Assembly: GCF_032062135.1 (NCBI RefSeq)
Contig: NC_092868.1
Location: 45,759,603 to 45,823,602 of the forward strand
DNA length: 64,000 bases
Direction: 5' to 3'
Source of the DNA: Pyxicephalus adspersus
Taxonomy: Eukaryota; Chordata; Amphibia; Anura; Pyxicephalidae
The translations under genes were made by a program, and so were the position numbers. Shown piece after piece: positions 59,501-64,000 of the stretch; positions within the stretch are counted from its first letter, which is position 1, and each line of letters starts with the position of its first letter. The notes under the pieces are model-generated. The model was not told where the DNA came from. It saw only the letters and a list, made by a program, of their open reading frames with translations, and searched no databases.

Positions 59501-62500
59501 CTGAGCTGTCACCCTGCACATGCAATATTGATTCTGATAACAAACACATCGTACAAGATCGGGAAACTAATTCAGGGAAATGATCTCCAGCAAACTTTGG
59601 AGAAAGTGCATGTAGATAGGAAGAGGCTGGAAAAGGCTGCTTGAGAACATAAGCAGCTTAATACATCACTGTTTATATAATGTACTCATCAGATCTGTAT
59701 AACCAACAAATACATGTTGTCAGATTTCCAGCACCAGCCTTATATTATAGATATGGGTCTTCAATTTTGCAGGCGAATTCAGGAGAGGGAATATGACCAT
59801 CTTGCTTGCTTTGGTCACATTGGAAACCACAGTCAATAAGAAAAAAAATCAGATGGCTAATTTAATATATCAGCAGCTGGGTGGGCTTTGTTCTTTATAA
59901 GTTCACCTTCATGTATTGCCAATTAGACCCTATAGCCTGCAAAAATAACCATAAAATGAGAAATAGATCATAATACTAAATTACCAAGCTCAGTGAGCTC
60001 TTTTTTCTTAATAAGTAGATCATCAGTCAGCTTCCGAATCTCGTCATGAGCCATTTTCAGCCTTTGGGCGGCTTCGTTTAGATCCCTTTCTACGCACTCC
60101 CTCATTTTCTTCTCTTTTTCAAGTGCTTCATCAAATGCCTAAGAAGCCAGATAAATGCCATTAATGTTATTTTTTGATTATCTAGAAGGTTCACTGGATG
60201 CCTCGCAGTTCTACATGTTATTTTTTTTAAACCAAGTCAAGATATAATAGAAAGTGTCCTTAGTGATCGGTCCATGATAATGTAGCAGCAAAAGTTTTAA
60301 TGCCTCCATCTCCCACCTGTAGCCATAAGCATAAAATCTCTGTAAATCCAGGAGTTACGGGCTTATTCGTTAGATAAAAGATTGCCACTTTTTTCTCTAT
60401 TTTCTTTCTGATCTCTACATTTGAAGAAATGATAGAGGTTTTATGATGACGTTTGTTCACCATACTATAGTAAACCTAAATCAGAAATCAGAAGCTCCAG
60501 TCACTTCAAAGAAGTACCATGAGCCAGTTGCATTTTGCTAAAAATGCCCATGGACTTACACTGTCGTCACTTATCTGAACTTTAAAAGAGGTAATAGGCA
60601 ATAACAGTAGCAGTGTTTGAAACAAACACCTCTTCGGGTGTATCCTATAGCATTCACCAATATTAGAGTCACAAAAACAGTTTGGCATTCAAAAAGTGGC
60701 AAACATGCTTGGTAAACATTGCAATCCCCATATTTCAATACTGAATGTGATGATCCTGCTAAAAAGTGATCTTTTCAACTGATTGCCCATTGCCCACCAG
60801 TGACCCAGATCACCAAACAATAACAAACATATCATTTTTGTGCAATGACCCTTTAAAGGTGAATTGTTTTATGGTTGGTGCAATGAATTGTTAGAAGGTT
60901 AGACAGCAACTTTAATTGTTAGTTGTGTAGTTAGCTATATCATGCAATAACGTTAACATACTGCACAGTCATTTTTACGAGTCCCAAATAACTTCTTCCA
61001 AGGTTTCTGAACTGAGGACAAAGGATCCTTTAGAAAGAAACATTTTACATTATTATTTTTTATGTATAGTAAAAATAAAAAAGACTTTTTAAGCACGTAA
61101 TTATATTTGGAATCCTGAATTGTTATAGGGAGGCTAACAACAACAAAAAAAAACAAAACACAAAGTTCAGCAATTAGAAGCTAAAGCGAATAGTTTTTTG
61201 GAAACACTATTTAGAATAAATGGTTCAAATAATGTCAGAAACACTAAAATCTAACTCACAGCCACATCCTAAGTAGAAAAGCCCCCTGTCCCATGCAGAT
61301 AAGGTTAATTGCTCTCCATTTGAAGACTTTCGATCTGCCCTCTAAGTAGGAGCTGCAGCTCTCCAATGGGTGAGGAACAAACCACTATTCCAACTGGAAA
61401 GCCCCATTTCTGGTCCAGATATATTGAAGCTCTCCAAAGATGGAGAGGATACACTTTCATCAGTGAAGCTGGGTGATCCAGCATCTATGATCTATCAAAG
61501 TGTGTTTACTTTAATACCAAAAGGCTGCATTTATTTTTTGGTGCTTTGCCTGTAATCACTGAATTTTCAATTCAAATGCAGTGCACCATGAATTCTTCAC
61601 ACCTTTTGCTTTGATGATTCTGGAATTTTGTTAAGCTAATTTAAACTTAAATTTCAGCTTGGCTTCAACTAGTACAGCCAGAAGTGCACTAGACTGAACA
61701 GATAACATGTTATTTGTAAAAATAAAACATTGAATAAAATTATTTTGCATGTTAAAAGAATACAAAATACACTGACACATCTGGTACTGAAGGATGCTGC
61801 TCAAGTTATATCAGCTATCCTTGCTCTGGCCAGCTAGAGAAAAGACTTTGTAAGATAACCACAATTCTAAACAGGCCAGTGAGTGGGCCCTGTGTTCAGA
61901 CATCATTATGTGTGTCCAGGACCAGGGATAAGGGGCATAGCCATTATTCACTGCAATATGGAGATCCATTGAGTCCTGCAGTTTCTTGTTGCCTGTGGCT
62001 TTACGTGTGAGAAACCCTTGCAGTTTTTGTGATTTACAGCTTCCCTAGGATTAGTTTTCAAAGTTTATTTTAATCTCAGGTTAACCTTAAAAATAAACAT
62101 TTTAAAGTGTCTGAACCCTAAAGTAATTGGACATTCAGTATTGTTTAGGGAAATAGAATATACCTTATTCATGGTTTCCTTGGTGCGTCTCATGGATTCA
62201 TGTTGCTGATACAGTTCCTCCTCCAGTGTCCGATGAATATGTTCCAATTCATCCTGCAAAACAAAACCATTAACAGTATTGTAATGCCTTTCACTAAGCA
62301 AGTGCTAAATTTAGTTACATTCAGTCTTAAACTATTCTTACTGGCAATGATTTTATAACAGATAATTAAAGGATTAGACCCAATTACAATTAAAATTTCT
62401 TCCTGGCAGGCCTAATTATTTCTCAAATCAATGGTAAAGTATCCCCATCATGGTGCCTGGTTCTGTATTCCAACTCAAGCAATATTCCCCAGTATTCAGC

Positions 62501-63611
62501 TATCCCAGCAACCCAAGGGAACCACCTATTTAAATCTACATATAACAACGTAAAAAAAGGATTTAAATGTATGTGGTATACATAGGGTCAATTTGCCGAT
62601 TTCTACTTGGGTCCACCCACCACAGATTAAAGTGGACCTGTAATGAGAGACTAGCTAAATGCCCATGCTGAGCTGGCTCTAAAAAAAAATACTGATTGCC
62701 CGGTCTCTAAAGTTGCATTTTGCTGCTCCTGGCTGTTTCCCAAGGTCTGACATTTTAAGGACTTTTAGGTTTGGCTTCAACCCGATCTGGCCATGATATT
62801 GACCCTTTTGTTGTCTACCATTAGTCTCAGTTTATAGACTTTGTGCCTAATTTATTAAAGCTCTCAAAAGCTGGAGAGGATACACTTTCATCAGTGAAGC
62901 AGGGTGATCCAGAAAACCTGGAATGGATTTCTTAAAGCCATGTTTTATTTGTTAGTAAATGTTTTGAATCCTGGACGAGATCCATTCCAAGTTTCCTGGA
63001 TCACCCAGCTTTACTGATGAAAGTGTATCCTCTGCAGCCTTGGATAAATAATAATAAATCAGGGCCTATGCATTTAGATCTCACTGCTTCTGTGCTATAC
63101 TTACTGTTAATTTAGACAAGTAAAAGCCTTACCTGCTATGGAATATATAGTAAACACCAAATACAATACAAGGGAATTTAAATCTCTCATGGTAAATCAG
63201 CTGCTTAAAAAACAGGGCCAGAGGATGGTAGGAACTGTTGGGGCTTGTAGATTACTGATACATATTACACAGATACTAGATTGTAAGCTCCTCGGGGCAG
63301 GGTCCTCTCTTCCTCCTGTGTCACTGTCTGTATCTGTCAGTCATTTGCAACCCCTATTTAATGTACAGCGCTGCGTAAAATGTTGGCGCTAAATAAATAT
63401 GAGCCCCAAATTCCCACCAGTTTTACCTGTCGCTTCTCACTGCCAAGATTCTCTGAGCAGGAGTCCATTTTTAGCTCCAGGGTCTCCAGCTTCTCCAGAA
63501 GTGTGGCTCTTTCTACCAGCAGATAGGCCACTTGCTCACTGGGACTGCTCTGGGCGATCTCACTCAAGCCTTCCTGATCCAGCATCTCTTCAACTTCCTT
63601 TAACTGGGATT
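38363..63611 (-). CDS. CCDC30: CCDC30-like coiled-coil protein, 3' part, 24 exons in window
   Basis: Twenty-four exons with GT/AG borders chain in phase to 3,149 nt: 1,048 codons plus stop, with the 5' end outside the window. The product is almost wholly coiled coil, rich in E, Q, K and L with heptad-like leucines (for example ELTELKPMLKGIQDQLL and RQDLQSKREEIARLRQDL). Exceptions are a short basic insert (KPWKKLFGTRK), a Ser-rich tail and the DWLMRVDEIINLP segment. There is no signal peptide or membrane segment. The CCDC30 name comes mainly from position: the gene ends 10 kb upstream of PPIH on the same strand, as I recall for human 1p34.2. I remember human CCDC30 as roughly 780 residues, so this product would be longer. 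Another long coiled-coil gene cannot be fully excluded. The function of the family is poorly known. Confidence 0.78.
38903..38973 (-). CDS. CCDC30: CCDC30 window exon 23
   Basis: Acceptor TTTTTAG, donor GTAAGA. Encodes DIAMMIPSDWLMRVDEIINL then PNE. It is no longer heptad-like; the Trp-containing amphipathic segment may be a short folded or binding motif. Confidence 0.88.
39228..39392 (+). mobile_element. L2 tail in a CCDC30 intron
   Basis: Forward tail: CTAGATTGTAAGCTTTTCAG, CTGTGTCACTGTCTGTATCT, AATATGTTGGCGTTATAAAA, then AATAAT repeats. Confidence 0.83.
40100..40214 (-). CDS. CCDC30: CCDC30 window exon 22
   Basis: Acceptor ATCCTAG, donor GTAAGT. Encodes SEILDHENQQLRESILQLYN to LKKLQALNLP: the last strong coiled-coil block of the protein. 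Confidence 0.91.
40940..41674. mobile_element. hAT-type element, copy 2
   Basis: 735 bp, from CAGTGGTTACCAACC to GGTTGGTGACCGCTG, with target sites CTTTAAAT and CTTTAAAC (7 of 8). It keeps the TGACTGAGAAAAAGCAAACA remnant seen as the start of an open frame in copy 1, here broken by a stop. It lies in a CCDC30 intron. Confidence 0.85.
41975..42111 (-). CDS. CCDC30: CCDC30 window exon 21
   Basis: Acceptor TTGCTAG, donor GTATGC. Encodes EQQLITSITAVNERLHEEKR to KWKLCSVMN, phase 2 at the end. A weakly similar stretch at about 36690-36730 looks like a duplicated piece of this exon and is listed separately. Confidence 0.9.
42448..42498 (-). CDS. CCDC30: CCDC30 window exon 20 (51 nt)
   Basis: Seventeen codons, TRHIAQEKKKQCLVLIQ, after a T-rich tract ending TGTGCAAG and before GTAAAG. 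Phase 0 on both sides, so skippable without frame change. Confidence 0.82.
42912..43200 (+). mobile_element. Harbinger-like MITE, copy G, right end lost
   Basis: Left end AGCTACATACACACCTC after a TAA, and a recognisable interior up to TTGGAAAAGATAGTGAGAAA. The right terminal repeat is missing. It lies in the CCDC30 intron between exons 20 and 19. Confidence 0.75.
43313..43454 (-). CDS. CCDC30: CCDC30 window exon 19
   Basis: Acceptor CAACCAG, donor GTATGC. Encodes KYNEMQLRNKAKVSRAKEMY to SKSQTEK, phase 0 at the end. Confidence 0.91.
44298..44419 (-). CDS. CCDC30: CCDC30 window exon 18
   Basis: Acceptor TTCATTACAG, donor GTAGGA. Encodes RTSCESANQKLLEKVQDMQQ to LLKRLDDSI, phase 2 at the end. 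Confidence 0.91.
44757..44922 (-). CDS. CCDC30: CCDC30 window exon 17
   Basis: Acceptor TGCTCCTAG, donor GTCAGT. Completes an Arg codon, then KVLEESLDVLQQEIKSLHEK to DDERKSVTSE. Confidence 0.91.
45825..45982 (-). CDS. CCDC30: CCDC30 window exon 16
   Basis: Acceptor GTCTATAG, donor GTAATT. Encodes VLELQQQLRASQHQITLLET to MELQEEQLK, phase 2 at the end. Confidence 0.9.
46118..46515. mobile_element. Probable non-autonomous DNA transposon with CCCCGGGTTA ends
   Basis: Left end TATTCCCCGGGTTACATACG and right end ATCCTTAACCCGGGGGC are inverted over about 10 bases. The interior includes GTTGAATTGTATGTAAGTCA and a poly(C) run at 46418-46430. No transposase. Confidence 0.45.
47771..47980 (-). CDS. 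CCDC30: CCDC30 window exon 15
   Basis: Acceptor TAATCCAG, donor GTATGA. Seventy codons, phase 0: VSEELNHVKQKYSSVTAALS to KCRAVDAEKS, including a QQQQ run at the centre. Confidence 0.91.
48347..48523 (-). CDS. CCDC30: CCDC30 window exon 14
   Basis: Acceptor TTGGCAG, donor GTACAT. Fifty-nine codons, phase 0: NLAGEALIQQQFEEIRQLRQ to NILLQKEHTK. Confidence 0.91.
48673..48711 (-). CDS. CCDC30: CCDC30 window exon 13 (39-nt microexon)
   Basis: Thirteen codons, AENTHGSCDFQVK, between TCCTTTAG and GTAAGA, phase 0 on both sides. It is not coiled-coil-like, so it could be an in-frame cassette. Splice signals are good, but there is no independent evidence that it is used. Confidence 0.75.
48715..48985. 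repeat. Interspersed repeat family Q, copy 2
   Basis: GGGTTCCGTGGAACCCTAGG, CTCCAGAGGTTGCTAGTGG, TCTGTAATGGTGACATTCTT, AGAAGGGGCTTCCTGAATAT. It starts within a few bases of the acceptor side of CCDC30 exon 13. Confidence 0.7.
49624..49867 (-). CDS. CCDC30: CCDC30 window exon 12
   Basis: The largest exon here (244 nt). Acceptor TTTCATAG, donor GTTTGT. Encodes AALSEHQRKCETLQRQIQEG, then RQDVTLARQDLQSKREEIAR, then a Pro-containing break NPMPRPQICGDG. Confidence 0.91.
50157..50432. repeat. Interspersed repeat family R, intact copy
   Basis: AACATGCTTACCTGCCTGTT ... CTCATCCCAGCCAAACAAGA ... TTCAATCAGGCAGGTGAGGT, TATTTTACTGAATAAAGGAC. It shows the uninterrupted form of the split copy at 24868. It lies in a CCDC30 intron. 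Confidence 0.68.
50527..50642 (-). CDS. CCDC30: CCDC30 window exon 11
   Basis: Acceptor TTGTATCAG, donor consensus GTAAGT. Encodes ISELMEQCKKLKLQISEKKL to DVEKEKW, ending in phase 2. Confidence 0.9.
51497..51625 (-). CDS. CCDC30: CCDC30 window exon 10
   Basis: Acceptor TTTATCAG, donor GTGATT. Forty-three codons in phase 0, ELTELKPMLKGIQDQLLRAE to NLQDNK. Strongly predicted coiled coil by eye. Confidence 0.91.
51872..52115. mobile_element. Probable MITE with TAA target sites (second family)
   Basis: Ends GGGCTGGTTCACAC and GTGTGAATTGGCCT, imperfectly inverted, flanked by TAA on both sides. The interior lacks coding sequence. Similar AT-rich, GCATT-containing segments occur at 6230-6445 and 54375-54595. 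Confidence 0.55.
52120..54370. other. CCDC30 intron, nothing recognised
   Basis: Part of the 3.1-kb intron between exons 9 and 10. No exon, RNA or repeat family identified, apart from a short poly(A)-signal-like AATAAAAGATTAAATTG at about 54004 that may be the end of an old retrocopy. Confidence 0.5.
54761..54877 (-). CDS. CCDC30: CCDC30 window exon 9
   Basis: Acceptor CCCAACAG, donor GTCAGA. Thirty-nine codons, phase 0 on both sides: IMNLESELTELAEQREAKDK then a short break FFSDGLSPD and KKMSGMEQ. Confidence 0.9.
55363..56010. mobile_element. hAT-type element, copy 3
   Basis: Same family as copies 1 and 2 (AACAGTCAACCCGCTCCGCC, TTTATTTCTCAGATGCTCTT, GTGAGGTCCGAAAGGTTGGC). The ends have decayed and the target sites are unclear. 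It carries an internal deletion relative to copy 2. Confidence 0.78.
57018..57210 (-). CDS. CCDC30: CCDC30 window exon 8
   Basis: Acceptor TTGTTATAG, donor GTACGT. Encodes CRLEVEEKECINKQLQHKMK to EIAGFQRT. It is 193 nt, ending in phase 0, with long uninterrupted heptads. Confidence 0.9.
57458..57528 (-). CDS. CCDC30: CCDC30 window exon 7
   Basis: Acceptor TTATTACAG; donor GTAATT directly after an A run. Encodes SEKSDSDSMSTHSILQDSEE then LHK. The Ser/Asp-rich content makes it a likely non-helical linker between coiled-coil blocks. Confidence 0.87.
58497..58691. mobile_element. Foldback element, copy 2
   Basis: Same family: AGGATACACTTTCACCAGTG and GAAGCTGGGTGATCCAGC on the left, GCTGGATCACCCAGCTTCAC and GTGTATCCTCTCCAGCCTTG on the right, ending GAAATCAGGCCC. 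It ends 58 bp before the donor side of CCDC30 exon 6. Confidence 0.83.
58749..58864 (-). CDS. CCDC30: CCDC30 window exon 6
   Basis: Acceptor TATACAG, donor GTAGGG. Encodes SADLQKAKEHNLRLDREILA to DSERKKQMEQ. It is 116 nt, ending in phase 0. Confidence 0.9.
59260..59331 (-). CDS. CCDC30: CCDC30 window exon 5
   Basis: Acceptor TTATTACAG, donor GTACGT. Encodes HIVEKKQQEISVLQEELKTL then KES. It is 72 nt, phase 1 in and phase 1 out, so it could be skipped in frame. Confidence 0.88.
59985..60138 (-). CDS. CCDC30: CCDC30 window exon 4
   Basis: Acceptor TTCTTAG, donor GTAATT. Encodes AFDEALEKEKKMRECVERDL onward to LLIKKKELTEL, a clear coiled coil. It is 154 nt and ends in phase 1. Confidence 0.9.
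60962..61027 (-). CDS. CCDC30: CCDC30 window exon 3 (probable, symmetric 66-nt exon)
   Basis: An open 66-nt segment lies between a TTCTTTCTAAAG acceptor and a GTATGT donor. It encodes DPLSSVQKPWKKLFGTRKND then CA. It is phase 0 on both sides and so fits between exons 2 and 4 without changing frame. Unlike its neighbours it is basic and not heptad-like, so it could be a skippable cassette. Support is splice signals and phase only. Confidence 0.6.
61421..61487. mobile_element. Foldback element, half copy
   Basis: One arm only: ATTGAAGCTCTCCAAAGATG, GAGAGGATACACTTTCATCA, GTGAAGCTGGGTGATCCAGC. The other arm is absent. Confidence 0.75.
62164..62253 (-). CDS. CCDC30: CCDC30 window exon 2
   Basis: Thirty codons, DELEHIHRTLEEELYQQHES through ETMNK, phase 0 on both sides. 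The acceptor is TTTTGCAG and the donor GTATAT. Confidence 0.9.
62848..63066. mobile_element. Foldback (long inverted repeat) element, copy 1
   Basis: Left arm TTATTAAAGCTCTCAAAAGC, GGAGAGGATACACTTTCATC, AGTGAAGCAGGGTGATCCAG; right arm its imperfect reverse complement CTGGATCACCCAGCTTTACT, GATGAAAGTGTATCCTCTGC. The whole element can form a hairpin of about 90 bp per arm. No coding capacity. Located in the intron after CCDC30 exon 1. Confidence 0.85.
63268..63402 (+). mobile_element. L2 tail adjoining CCDC30 window exon 1
   Basis: Forward tail from ACTAGATTGTAAGCTCCTCG to GTTGGCGCTAAATAAATATG, ending 25 bases from the exon 1 donor. It therefore lies at the very start of the intron. Confidence 0.83.
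63427..63611 (-). CDS. CCDC30: CCDC30 window exon 1
   Basis: The acceptor is AATTTCAG and the donor GTAAAA. It runs from SQLKEVEEMLDQEGLSEIAQ to CSENLGSEKRQ. The first two bases complete a codon begun in an upstream exon outside the window (incoming phase 1), so the gene continues to the right. Confidence 0.9.
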
Positions 63612-64000
63612 CTGAAATTATGTCACAACAAAAAGACACTTATATGAACGGGCAACTGCATTTCAGTTTATGCAGAGAAGTAAAACTTTTTTAAATTATT
63701 AAGTAGCATCACAAAGAAAATGGCACAACCTTTTATTCCTCACTTTATTAATCAAACCCTCTAGCTGCTGATGAATTAATGTTTACAGAGGGAACATCCT
63801 TATACACAAGAGCACTTCTGCAATATTTCACATTAAATATGCTAAAATACATAACAGGCTACACTAAAACATATATTAAGGTAAAAACTTGCCATGTGCC
63901 TTCTTGTGTTAATGGCAGAGAAAGATTGTGCCACTGAGAAATTATGACCACTGATATAAGGAATAACGACATTATCTACCAATTCTTTATATATCAGGAA

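Noticed and set aside
63720..63790. Exon-like peptide HQQLEGLINK on the minus strand near the right edge
   Set aside because: It looked like a further upstream CCDC30 exon, but the frame needed to join exon 1 (phase 1) puts stops in it, and the acceptor tract is poor.

Overview
This window is vertebrate nuclear DNA, most likely from a frog. Two spliced genes lie on the minus strand, and nearly everything else is transposon debris, tandem repeats and a few tRNA genes. The frog call is inference. It rests on L2 LINE tails, L2-tailed tRNA-derived SINEs, many small Harbinger-type MITEs, hAT, Tc1 and piggyBac-like relics, and introns of 1-6 kb. There are no bacterial operons and no CRISPR array. 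Most open reading frames longer than 60 codons are chance or repeat-derived.

The first gene in transcription order enters from the right edge (63.6 kb) and ends at 38.36 kb. I could chain 24 exons by splice sites and reading phase. They encode at least 1,048 residues of a Glu/Gln/Lys/Leu-rich coiled-coil protein, assigned to CCDC30 from this character and its position. The second gene, 28.14 to 8.37 kb, is complete: nine coding exons give a 177-residue cyclophilin, PPIH, the U4/U6 snRNP-associated peptidyl-prolyl isomerase. The order and orientation CCDC30 then PPIH is the one I recall for human 1p34.2. The next gene there, YBX1, would lie beyond the left edge, and I see no exon of it.

The 10 kb between the genes holds a PPIH promoter with CRE-, ETS- and NRF1-like sites, a decaying 31-bp tandem repeat, one tRNA-Leu(UAG) gene, and three identical tRNA-Phe(GAA) genes. 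Two of the tRNA-Phe genes share a duplicated flank of about 0.6 kb and lie beside two arrays of a 27-bp minisatellite. A separate 29/30-bp minisatellite with higher-order structure fills part of the last PPIH intron. The three assembly gaps (N runs at 9767-10359, 32780-32922 and 33003-33646) all fall inside minisatellites.

The repeats are well preserved. There are seven clear Harbinger-like MITEs with TWA target sites, hAT copies with 7-8 bp target-site duplications, long inverted-repeat foldback elements, a piggyBac-like MITE flanked by TTAA, and an inverted pair of Tc1 transposase fragments. One hAT copy carries a perfect 35-bp-arm hairpin absent from its sister copies, which looks like a template-switch mutation. 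I found no convincing new multi-gene system. The most unusual structures are the tRNA-Phe/minisatellite cluster, the nested minisatellite and the hairpin.
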